Below are positions 17,019 to 24,280 of a stretch of DNA of 39,859 nucleotides, in pieces. Below the pieces are notes generated by a model. That model was not told where the DNA came from. It worked only from the letters and a program-made list of their open reading frames with translations, and did no database searches. This DNA is from CAYMUL01 sp964393605 (GTDB taxonomy: Bacteria; Bacteroidota; Ignavibacteria; Ignavibacteriales; Ignavibacteriaceae): assembly GCA_964393605.1 (NCBI GenBank), contig CAYMUL010000032.1, positions 1-39,859 of the forward strand, in the 5' to 3' direction. Positions within the stretch are counted from its first letter, which is position 1; the number at the start of each line of letters is the position of its first letter. Position numbers and translations under genes: made by a program.

Positions 17019-17042
17019 AATAGCAGACTGATGACATAGATT
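17019..17042 (+). repeat. Dispersed intergenic repeat, copy 2
   Basis: AATAGCAGACTGATGACATA plus 4 bases agrees at about 20 of 24 positions with the copy at 21129-21152. It sits in the 323-base gene-free gap between the PQQ lipoprotein start and the aldo/keto reductase stop. That gap also holds a promoter candidate and a second repeat at 17097-17152. Confidence 0.6.
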
Positions 17043-17096
17043 AAACTGATTGGCACTAAAGTTTCGTAGTAACGATTTTTTTTCGCCGCTAAAATA

Positions 17097-17152
17097 CTCA
17101 GTGTAACTTTGTGAATTTTCTCTGTGACACTCTGTGTAGCCTTTCTTTCATA
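17097..17152. repeat. CACAGAG/CACAAAG-type intergenic repeat
   Basis: Read on the minus strand, this stretch has GGCTACACAGAGTGTCACAG, then AAAATTCACAAAGTTACACTGAG. It is a degenerate tandem of CACAGAG/CACAAAG words and is related in style to CCACAAAGGCACCAAGACAC at 94-119. No coding or clear hairpin is seen. Confidence 0.5.
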
Positions 17153-17228
17153 TTCTAGAGAAATTTTCAACCAAATAATTATTAGGAAGTTGAAAAGATT
17201 TTGGAAAGTAGTTTGCGTTAAATAAATT

Positions 17229-18206
17229 TTACTTCAAATCACTGTACAATTCAATGATGAAGTTAAACTCATCATCAGTTAACGGTTTATCGGCGGCGGA
17301 TAGATTTATTTTTACTTGCGATAAATTTCTGAAACCAGGAATCACCGCCCCAACAACATTGAACTTCAATAAATATTGCAAAGATGCTCGCGCCAATGCT
17401 TCGGTGGAATTGCCGAATCGCTTTTTCAACTCTGCAATTTTCGGTTCCATCTTCGTCAGATTTTCTTTACTAAATCTTGCGGCGTTTGCACGATGATCAC
17501 CCGCATCAAACTTGGGCGGATTCTCTTTATTGTATTTCCCCAACAAAATTCCTTGTTGCAAAGGACCAAAGCCAACGAACGAAATATTATTTTCATCCAA
17601 TAATTTTCTTGTGGGAGAGCCATCGGCAATAAATCGATCATCGACCGCGCTGCAAAAACTTTGAAGCGCATCAGGTTTAACTCTCGGCACGAGTTTCACA
17701 AAATCTTCATGCTTGTATGCAGACTGACCAACTGCGCGAATCTTTCCCTCGGCTTTTAATTTATTCATTGTATCAATTGCATCGTCGAGGTACTCATCAT
17801 TGTTCCCAAAATGTCCGTGATGAAAATAATAGAGATCGATGTAATCTCTTTTTAAGTTCACGAGTGATTGTTCGCATTGATGACGAATATGTTGCGCTTC
17901 AAATGCATGAGAAGCCGTGCCGGGGAACCAACCGACTTTAGTTGCAATCACAACATCTTTAGATCGCGCCTCTAAAATTCGTGCAAGCATTCTTTCCGCT
18001 CTTCCGTTGCCGTACACGTCCGCATTATCAAAATGATTAACGCCATTGTCAATCGCATAATTTATAGCATCGGCAATTTCATTTTCGTTCACATCAGCCC
18101 AACCGTTTGGAACGCCATCAACCCAATTCAATCCTCCCATCGTCCAGCATCCCAAAGATATTTCGGATACTTTGATTCCTGTTTTACCTAACTCTCTGTA
18201 TTTCAT
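17229..18206 (-). CDS. Aldo/keto reductase
   Basis: A cytoplasmic NADPH-dependent oxidoreductase of 325 residues. The catalytic tetrad is Asp60 and Tyr65 in HFDNADVYG, Lys90 in IATKVGW and His129 in LYYFHHGHF. RELGKTGIKVSEISLGCWTM is the standard family N-terminus. AGG AG before the ATG at 18206 gives a good ribosome binding site. The substrate is unknown; it resembles general AKR11/YhdN-like enzymes. The start lies 22 bases downstream of the tRNA-Arg 3' end on the same strand. Confidence 0.92.
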   Translation of the reverse strand: MKYRELGKTGIKVSEISLGCWTMGGLNWVDGVPNGWADVNENEIADAINYAIDNGVNHFDNADVYGNGRAERMLARILEARSKDVVIATKVGWFPGTASHAFEAQHIRHQCEQSLVNLKRDYIDLYYFHHGHFGNNDEYLDDAIDTMNKLKAEGKIRAVGQSAYKHEDFVKLVPRVKPDALQSFCSAVDDRFIADGSPTRKLLDENNISFVGFGPLQQGILLGKYNKENPPKFDAGDHRANAARFSKENLTKMEPKIAELKKRFGNSTEALARASLQYLLKFNVVGAVIPGFRNLSQVKINLSAADKPLTDDEFNFIIELYSDLK

Positions 18207-18227
18207 AATTCTCCTGAAAAAAATTTG

Positions 18228-18300
18228 TACCCCCGGCAGGACTCGAACCTGCGCACATGGCTTCGGAGGCCAACGCTCTAATCCACTGAGCTACGGGGGC
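18228..18300 (-). tRNA. tRNA-Arg(CCG)
   Basis: The minus strand folds as a 73-base tRNA. It has acceptor GCCCCCG/CGGGGGT, D arm GCTC/GAGC with GG in the loop, anticodon loop CTCCGAA (18268-18262) with anticodon CCG, and T arm GCAGG TTCGAGT CCTGC. The discriminator is A and CCA is not encoded. The first pair is G-U, and the outermost anticodon-stem pair (27-43) is a U-U mismatch. It decodes CGG arginine codons and lies between a T9SS gene and the reductase gene. Confidence 0.95.
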
Positions 18301-18344
18301 AAAGTATATTTTATTTACAATTCAAAATTAATGAATTCAATTTT

Positions 18345-19667
18345 CTATTTCAGCAGAACTGCTTTCCTCACTGCAAAAAAATCTTTGCTTTCAATTCTGT
18401 AGAGATAAACACCTGAAGGCAAATCCTTCGCATCAAAAACTACTGTGTAATTTCCGGGTTCTTTTATTTCTTCAACGAGATCAATTACTTTATTTCCGAG
18501 CAAATCATAAACAGCGAGTTTTACAAAATCATTCGGCGCGACAAAAAACGGAACGGTGAAATTTATTTTTGTAGAGAAGTTAAATGGATTCGGAAAATTT
18601 TGCTCAAGAACAAAACCTTGCGGAATGAATAATTCCTTTGCGCCTGTTGTTTGATGCGGTGATGAATATTTGTAAAGCGTTGTTCCCGAAGCGAAGAGTA
18701 GAGAGTCATGAATTTTTCTAATTCGATTTACACGCGAGCCAAAATTTAAAGTGTGCCAAGTTTCACCGCCGTCGGTAGTTTCTTTCGGTGCGAGAGTGCT
18801 GCTTCCACCAACCCAGCCGAGAGAGTCAGTCGCAAATCCGATTCCCTGCACATAATATGCTGTTGTGGAAAGTAATTTTTCAGTCCAAGTATTTCCGCCG
18901 TCTGTAGTTTTAATAAAATTTACCGGCGCGCCTGAATTTCTTTGGAGAGAAACATAGCCAACATTTCGCGACGGGAAAGAAATTTTCCAAGCCCACTCGC
19001 CTGGTCGACTTGAAGTGAATTTAGTTTCCCACGTAAAACCGCCATCGGAAGTGAAGAGAATTCTTCCGCTTGAATTAGCATGATCAACATTCGACATTCC
19101 GCAGATGAATCCACTATCTTCACTAAAAAATTTTACGTCAACCATTCCCGCGATATAAAATGACATATCAACGGTTGTCCACGTTTGTCCTCCATTTTTA
19201 GTAAAGAGAAAAAAACTTGGACCGCGCACTCTTCCCACGCCATAGACAACAGAATCATTCACGACAGAAATACCACAAATGCCGCGCGGTTTAATTCCAT
19301 TAAAATTAGTTTGCGCAACCCAGGTGATTCCGCCATCGGTTGTAGCATAGATAATATTAGTATCAATCTGTCCGCCGAATTCTTCTGTTCCGAGATTCCC
19401 TGCCCAGCCATGAAGCGAATCGGCAAATCCAATACTTCTGAAATAGATTGTAGGCTTGTCGAATTGTTTGGTCCACGAATCGCCGCCGTTTGTCGTTCGC
19501 CAAATTTGTCCGCGACCGTTTGCAGTCCATCCGACTTTTTCATTAATGAAAAAAATATCATCGTGTCTGTTTGCTGTGGGAGCGTTGGTTAAAGTTTTCC
19601 ACGTAGCTTGCGGGAAAAGAAATGAATGAAGTGTTAAACACAGAAGAAAAAAAATAGCGTGTGTCAA
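18345..19667 (-). CDS. Ycf48/BNR-repeat secreted protein with T9SS sorting domain
   Basis: A 440-residue exported beta-propeller-like protein. The start is TTG at 19667 with AGGAA upstream, and a signal peptide follows (to about residue 18). Six GG-x-[ST/N/E]-W units (TNGGDSW, TDGGITW, KNGGQTW, SDGGFTW, TDGGNTW, TDGGETW) mark the Ycf48/BNR-type blades. A type-A sorting domain from about residue 350 (LEQNFPNPFNFSTKI) to the end (VRKAVLLK) sends it through T9SS. It is related in its N-terminal domain to the giant protein at 33004-38916. Ligand unknown. Confidence 0.88.
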   Translation of the reverse strand: MTHAIFFLLCLTLHSFLFPQATWKTLTNAPTANRHDDIFFINEKVGWTANGRGQIWRTTNGGDSWTKQFDKPTIYFRSIGFADSLHGWAGNLGTEEFGGQIDTNIIYATTDGGITWVAQTNFNGIKPRGICGISVVNDSVVYGVGRVRGPSFFLFTKNGGQTWTTVDMSFYIAGMVDVKFFSEDSGFICGMSNVDHANSSGRILFTSDGGFTWETKFTSSRPGEWAWKISFPSRNVGYVSLQRNSGAPVNFIKTTDGGNTWTEKLLSTTAYYVQGIGFATDSLGWVGGSSTLAPKETTDGGETWHTLNFGSRVNRIRKIHDSLLFASGTTLYKYSSPHQTTGAKELFIPQGFVLEQNFPNPFNFSTKINFTVPFFVAPNDFVKLAVYDLLGNKVIDLVEEIKEPGNYTVVFDAKDLPSGVYLYRIESKDFFAVRKAVLLK

Positions 19668-19697
19668 AATATTCCTAACAGAATTTAATATTGAAAA

Positions 19698-19729
19698 TAA
19701 AGTTAGCTCATCTTAACTGATGTGGCAAA
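19698..19729 (-). promoter_or_regulatory. Candidate Bacteroidota-type promoter for the Ycf48-like gene
   Basis: On the minus strand TTTG (19729-19726), a 20-base spacer and TAACTTTA (19705-19698) match the consensus except for the final base. It lies 31 bases before the TTG start. Confidence 0.45.
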
Positions 19730-19837
19730 TTAAAGTTTAGAGAAGAAGATTGAAATGAACGAATTTAACCTCTACTCGTAAAGCAGTGCAGTTCTGAAAT
19801 TAATTTGCGTTTGAATAATCTCTCTTGGGAAATAATA

Positions 19838-20434
19838 TTATGAACGTGCAAATTCTTTTAGCAATTTATAATTACCACTATCCGCTTCTCTTATAGCTTC
19901 AAGATATTGCTTCCTTGCTTCGCTCATTTTTGTAAGATTTTTACTGCCCCAAGTAAAATGCTCTTCACCAAGTCCGTAGCTAACCAAAATATCAGCAATT
20001 AATCTCGAATGTTTTCCATTACCATTTGGAAAGGGGTGTATGCTTACTAATCTATGGCTGAAACGAACTGCAATTTCATCCGCGCTTAAAGTTTGATTTT
20101 GAATCCAGTATTTACAATCGTCTATAAGTTTTTTTAATTCTATTCTTATCCGGTGTTTATCCACTCCAATATTTTTATTTGAAGTTCTGAAAGTGCCAGC
20201 CCATTTCCACACATCATCAAACATTTTTTTATGAAGTTGAGAAATAAAATCTTCAGTTAAAATTTTATCAACATCTTGTTTTCTCTTTAAAATCCATTCG
20301 AGTGCTTTTTCAATGTTCACTTGTTCTAATTCATTTAATTCACCGAGTGTTGAAATAGTATCAATCTTCAATCCTACTTTTTCATCCGCATCAATTGGAG
20401 TTTGACCATCAGTATAATCTAAATCTAATCCCAT
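19838..20434 (-). CDS. Fic-domain protein, mobile mystery protein B family
   Basis: A 198-residue Fic protein; Fic enzymes usually transfer AMP to target proteins. The active-site loop is HPFPNGNGKHSR at residues 133-144. Against the usual HPFx[D/E]GNGRxxR, Asn137 replaces the acidic metal ligand and Lys141 replaces the first arginine. Trp76-Lys-Trp-Ala-Gly-Thr-Phe-Arg is the usual segment after the first helices. It overlaps the HTH gene upstream by ten bases, and this pairing is the hallmark of the mobile mystery A/B system (TIGR02612/TIGR02613). Act as a toxin-like partner is plausible; a clear inhibitory [ST]xxxE[GN] motif is not seen, only STLGEL near residue 28. Confidence 0.9.
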   Translation of the reverse strand: MGLDLDYTDGQTPIDADEKVGLKIDTISTLGELNELEQVNIEKALEWILKRKQDVDKILTEDFISQLHKKMFDDVWKWAGTFRTSNKNIGVDKHRIRIELKKLIDDCKYWIQNQTLSADEIAVRFSHRLVSIHPFPNGNGKHSRLIADILVSYGLGEEHFTWGSKNLTKMSEARKQYLEAIREADSGNYKLLKEFARS

Positions 20435-20889
20435 AAAAATCTCGGCATCTCTCTTTGAATTTTTTCGGCTCTTTCTTTAATAGCTTCTTTTAATCTTTCG
20501 TCTGTGTTTTTTTGATCTTCCAACGACATCATATGAGAGGTTCGCATTACTATTTCTCTTGCAACTTCGAATGCTCTTTTTTCAATTTGTTCACGGAGCG
20601 AATTTTCTTTTGGGATAAAACCATAAACAAATTTCATATCCAAAACATTCGCGACTTCATAAAACCGTTTTAAGGTAAGACTTCTATTCTGCTCCCTTTC
20701 TTCAATCTCTTTGGCACTTTGTGCTGTAATACCAAGTTTCTTTCCCAATTGAGAAAGTGAAATGTTCAAAGATTTTCTTAAAGTATAAATCCAACCTTTG
20801 ATAGGAACTTCAATCTCCTTCAAATTCGCAAATTTCTGCATTTTCTTATCTAATTGCTCTAAAATTACTTTTTTATTCATTTCGTTCAT
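20425..20889 (-). CDS. HTH (XRE-type) regulator, mobile mystery protein A family
   Basis: A 154-residue DNA-binding protein, always the upstream partner of the Fic-type mobile mystery protein B. Residues about 30-85 form the helix-turn-helix: GWIYTLRKSLNISLSQLGKK, then LGITAQSAKEIEERE and VANVLDMKFVYGFIP. The C-terminal half is helical and charged and may contact the Fic protein. The start at 20889 is preceded by AAGGAA at a normal distance. A perfect 26-bp palindrome sits 28 bases before the start, which is a natural operator for autoregulation. Role as antitoxin/repressor is inferred from the family pairing. Confidence 0.9.
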   Translation of the reverse strand: MNEMNKKVILEQLDKKMQKFANLKEIEVPIKGWIYTLRKSLNISLSQLGKKLGITAQSAKEIEEREQNRSLTLKRFYEVANVLDMKFVYGFIPKENSLREQIEKRAFEVAREIVMRTSHMMSLEDQKNTDERLKEAIKERAEKIQREMPRFLWD

Positions 20890-20916
20890 CAGGTTATTTC
20901 CTTAAAATTACTCGAC

Positions 20917-20942
20917 AATATTAAGGATATATCCTTAATATT
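20917..20942. promoter_or_regulatory. Perfect 26-bp palindrome, probable operator of the mobile mystery operon
   Basis: AATATTAAGGATA at 20917-20929 is followed directly by its exact reverse complement TATCCTTAATATT at 20930-20942. It lies 28 bases upstream of the HTH gene start, so a bound dimer would cover the likely promoter. Confidence 0.7.
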
Positions 20943-21119
20943 TAAAATTTTTTAGAGAAGATTATTTCGGGTTAAGATGGAACTTCGAAAAAAAAAACAA
21001 ATTAGTTGATTGCATGCATCCTGACAAATCTGAAGATGACTCAAAGATGAAATTAAATCTCCTTTAGAAATTGCCAATCAAATTTTCCGTGTAAGTAGAT
21101 TTTATAACAGAAGTTTTTC

Positions 21120-21270
21120 ATAAGCACTAATAGCACTCTGATGACACAGATCAGATAATTTTCACTGATTTCTATCAGCGAGTGTCATTCAAAATCAGCG
21201 TATCAGTGTTCTAATTCTAATTGTAATATTCTTGAAAATCAGATAATACAAACGATTGCGTAACTGCCGT
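21120..21270. repeat. Repeat module, copy A (dispersed repeat copy 3)
   Basis: AATAGCACTCTGATGACACA (from 21129) is followed after about 42 bases by ATCAGCGTATCAGTGTTCTA (from 21194), an imperfect inverted copy. AACGATTGCGTAACTGCCGT at 21251-21270 closes the module. The same order recurs in the module at 21541-21665. Confidence 0.6.
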
Positions 21271-21540
21271 GAATAATGTAATAAGGTTTTTAGTATTTTA
21301 GTTTTCAGCTACTTAGGTTCATTAAAAATAAGGTTAAGAAATTCATAATTTACAAGAACTATTGCAATTCATAATCAGAAAACATTTTTCGCGTTCAAGA
21401 ATCATTTCAAACTTATTGCAATTTCATGATCAAACAAAATATGGCAAAGATAAACCTTAATTCATTTCTCAACCTTAGTAACAATAATTCTCTTCACCGG
21501 TCAACCTTATTGGAAAAATAACTGAAGTTGCACAAAAGCG

Positions 21541-21665
21541 ATAACCGCACTTCGATGACTCAGATACTACTGATTTATAAATGTTTAAATCAATGTTCTC
21601 TTTGTCCAAATATTTATTGATGATCTTATAAAATCTGATTCAAAGAACGATTGCGTAACTACAGT
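21541..21665. repeat. Repeat module, copy B (dispersed repeat copy 4)
   Basis: AACCGCACTTCGATGACTCA (from 21543), then AAATCAATGTTCT (21587-21599), then AACGATTGCGTAACTACAGT (21646-21665). The last block matches copy A at 18 of 20 positions, the rest more loosely. Order and spacing are similar to copy A. Confidence 0.55.
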
Positions 21666-21800
21666 TTTATAATTAAATTTTTTCTGTATGAGAAAATAAA
21701 AAAAGTTCTTACAGTTTTAAGAGATGTTCTTCCCAAAATAATTTTGATATGCGTAAATTGAAATCAACAATCATTTACTTTTAAATTAGAAAAGGCAATA

Positions 21801-23042
21801 ATGGAGTCGTTAATAAAAAGCGATACAGTTACTCTCGGAGTTTTATTTATTATTCTCGCACTTATATTTCACGCCGCGAAGAGTGAACAAAAATATTTGA
21901 AGAAATTTTTTTCAATCGTACCTGCAATTTTGCTGTGTTACTTTATCCCCGGATTATTAAACTCCGCAAAAATAATTTCATCTGAGACATCGAATCTTTA
22001 CTTCGTAGCATCACGATATTTTTTGCCTGCATCTATTGTGCTTTTAACTTTAAGTGTGGATATAAAAGGTATCTTAAAACTCGGACCGAAGGCATTAATA
22101 ATGTTTTTAACCGGCTCGCTCGGAGTTGTAATTGGCGGACCCTTGTCGATACTATTAGTTTCAATATTCAGCCCTGAAACCGTTGGTGGCAGTGGTGCTG
22201 ATGCAGTGTGGCGCGCGATGTCAACAACTGCCGGAAGCTGGATTGGAGGCGCACCGAATCAAACCGCAATGAAAGAAATTTTTCAAGTAAGCGATTCACT
22301 CTTCTCGGCAATTATCGTTCCCGATGTTGTCGTTGCTTATATATGGATGGCTTTGTTATTATACGGTGCAGGGGTCTCAAAAAGAATTGACAAGAAACTT
22401 AAAGCCGATGCTTCCGCCATTGAAGAGTTGAAAAATAAATTAGATCGATTCGAAAAAAGTGTAACAAAAAATCCTTCGGCTGCGGAGTTAGTTATTCTAT
22501 TTGGAGTTGCATTCGGAGTAACTGCCGTCGCTCATTTTTTTGCAGATATAATCGGACCATTTTTCAAAGAGAACTATCCTCATCTTGCTCAGTATAGTAT
22601 TACTTCAAACTTTTTTTGGATGGTCGTCATCGCAACTTCGATCGGCATTTTACTTTCATTCACAAAAGTAAAAGAGATGGAAGGAATCGGCGCATCAAAA
22701 TTTGGGACTATATTTCTTTACTTTCTTGTTGCGACAATTGGAATGGAGATGAACATACTTGCAATTTTCGAACAACCGGGATTATTCGTTGTCCTCGCAA
22801 TTTGGATTTTAATACATATCGCATTAATGCTGACGGTTGCAAAAATTATACGTGCGCCTTTTTTCTTTGTTGCAGTGGGAAGCCAGGCAAATATCGGCGG
22901 AGCCGTTTCGGCACCAATTGTTGCATCTGCGTTTCATCCTTCACTTGCTACTATAGGAGTATTGCTTGCAGTGCTCGGATATGCAATTGGGACTTACGGG
23001 GCATGGCTTTGCGCAATAATGATGCAAGCAGTTGCGCCATAA
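21801..23042 (+). CDS. DUF819 family membrane protein
   Basis: A 413-residue integral inner-membrane protein with about ten to twelve hydrophobic helices split into two halves by a charged loop (about residues 195-230). AMSTTAGSWIGGAPNQTAMKE in the first half and GSQANIGGAVSAPIVASAF in the second look like the internally repeated substrate-binding motifs of transporter-like DUF819 (YjcL-like) proteins. Substrate is unknown. It is a single gene whose stop is 14 bases from that of the convergent ATPase gene. Confidence 0.85.
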   Translation: MESLIKSDTVTLGVLFIILALIFHAAKSEQKYLKKFFSIVPAILLCYFIPGLLNSAKIISSETSNLYFVASRYFLPASIVLLTLSVDIKGILKLGPKALIMFLTGSLGVVIGGPLSILLVSIFSPETVGGSGADAVWRAMSTTAGSWIGGAPNQTAMKEIFQVSDSLFSAIIVPDVVVAYIWMALLLYGAGVSKRIDKKLKADASAIEELKNKLDRFEKSVTKNPSAAELVILFGVAFGVTAVAHFFADIIGPFFKENYPHLAQYSITSNFFWMVVIATSIGILLSFTKVKEMEGIGASKFGTIFLYFLVATIGMEMNILAIFEQPGLFVVLAIWILIHIALMLTVAKIIRAPFFFVAVGSQANIGGAVSAPIVASAFHPSLATIGVLLAVLGYAIGTYGAWLCAIMMQAVAP

Positions 23043-23056
23043 AAAAATTATAAAGT

Positions 23057-24190
23057 CTATTCCTTTAGCGAAGCAAATTTCCAGAAATTGGCACGGTTAA
23101 TAGTTACAACTTCAGCACCGTAAGTTTCTGTAAATAATTTTGGCGGTCTCGATTTTGATTTTTCTGAAAACTTAAATTCGAAGCCGGCTATTTTGCCGTC
23201 CGTTTCTTCTACATAATCAATTTCTTTTTGATCGTATGTTCGCCAAAAATATAAACTAACTTTTCTGTTAAAGTAATGACTTGACTTCATTCTTTCGACG
23301 ATGCAAAAATTTTCCCACAGCGCGCCAACATCGTTTCTTAACCCAAGTGTATTAAAATTATTGATGATTGCATTTCTAATTCCAACATCATAAAAATAAA
23401 TTTTAAATGACTTCGTGATTTCCTTCCGAGCATTTCTTGAAAATGAATTCAGTTTAAAAACTACAAACGCTTTTTCGAGTAGATCGATATATTTTTGAAT
23501 CGTGAGTGAACTTACACCAAGTTTATTCGCTAGCTCATTATATGTTACTTCATTCCCGATTTGAAATGCTAAAGAGATAACAAGATTTTTTATTAACTCT
23601 GCTTTTTTAATTCCTTCAAACATTAATAAATCTTTGAACAAATAACTTGAAGAAATTTCTGCGAGTTTTGATTTCGCATTCTTCTCATCGGATAAATAAA
23701 TCTCCGGATAAAACCCGAACCGAAGTAACCTCTCTAACTTTGAATCGAATGCCAACCAATCGCTCTCTTCGATAATCTCTAAAACCGAAAGCGGAAATAA
23801 TGTATGATGAATGACTCTTCCTGTCATCGGCTCGGAAGTTTTTTCTTTGAGTTCAAAACTTGATGAACCGGTTGCGATGATCTGAACTTCTTTTAACGTA
23901 TCGACAATTATTTTTAGTATTCTTCCGATTCCGGAAATATTTTGCGCTTCGTCTAGTACGATGATTCTGTAATTTCCAAAGTATGCCTTTAATTTTTCCG
24001 GTTCGGCATCTTTAAGATTTTGCTCCACAGATAAAATTTCGCAATTAAGATATCTCCCTTCAGTTGGAAATTGTTTAAGAATATTTTCAACTAAAGTTGT
24101 CTTTCCAACCTGCCGCGCACCTAAAAGAATAATTGCCTTCCCACGGAAAATGTTGGATTTGATGATATTTTCTGAAAATCTTTGAATCAT
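23057..24190 (-). CDS. AAA_14 / DUF4143 family ATPase
   Basis: A 377-residue protein of the archaeal-bacterial AAA_14 plus DUF4143 type. Walker A is GARQVGKTT (24-32), Walker B is IIVLDEA (76-82) and a sensor region ATGSSSFEL follows. The C-terminal domain ends with the YFWRTYDQKEIDYVE and GFEFKFSE segments, which resemble a PD-(D/E)XK nuclease-like core (Asp/Glu-Val-Glu then Glu-x-Lys). A winged-helix-like segment (VTYNELANKLGVSSLTIQKY) links the two. Such genes occur in many copies in environmental genomes, and their role is not settled. Stand-alone here. Confidence 0.9.
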   Translation of the reverse strand: MIQRFSENIIKSNIFRGKAIILLGARQVGKTTLVENILKQFPTEGRYLNCEILSVEQNLKDAEPEKLKAYFGNYRIIVLDEAQNISGIGRILKIIVDTLKEVQIIATGSSSFELKEKTSEPMTGRVIHHTLFPLSVLEIIEESDWLAFDSKLERLLRFGFYPEIYLSDEKNAKSKLAEISSSYLFKDLLMFEGIKKAELIKNLVISLAFQIGNEVTYNELANKLGVSSLTIQKYIDLLEKAFVVFKLNSFSRNARKEITKSFKIYFYDVGIRNAIINNFNTLGLRNDVGALWENFCIVERMKSSHYFNRKVSLYFWRTYDQKEIDYVEETDGKIAGFEFKFSEKSKSRPPKLFTETYGAEVVTINRANFWKFASLKE

Positions 24191-24280
24191 AATTAAAAAT
24201 TTACTTATAATTTTTTAAATAAAATTAAAAATTTATCAAGAAATTTTTTATTTCCTCGATTTTAGGGTAAAATCAAAGGG

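Larger units (their letters stand above)
20943..21800. other. Gene-free region of 858 bases with degenerate repeat modules
   Basis: No coding frame with a recognisable product is seen. The region holds two related modules, 21120-21270 and 21541-21665, described separately, and AT-rich filler. It divides the Fic/HTH operon from the plus-strand permease gene, so promoters of both must lie at its edges. Confidence 0.6.

Noticed and set aside
18172..18402. 76-residue open frame across the tRNA
   Set aside because: It is antisense to the tRNA-Arg and the ends of its neighbours and has no coding features.
22208..23053. Arg/Cys-rich open frames inside the DUF819 gene
   Set aside because: They are other-frame shadows of the membrane protein gene; their residue make-up is typical of misread frames.
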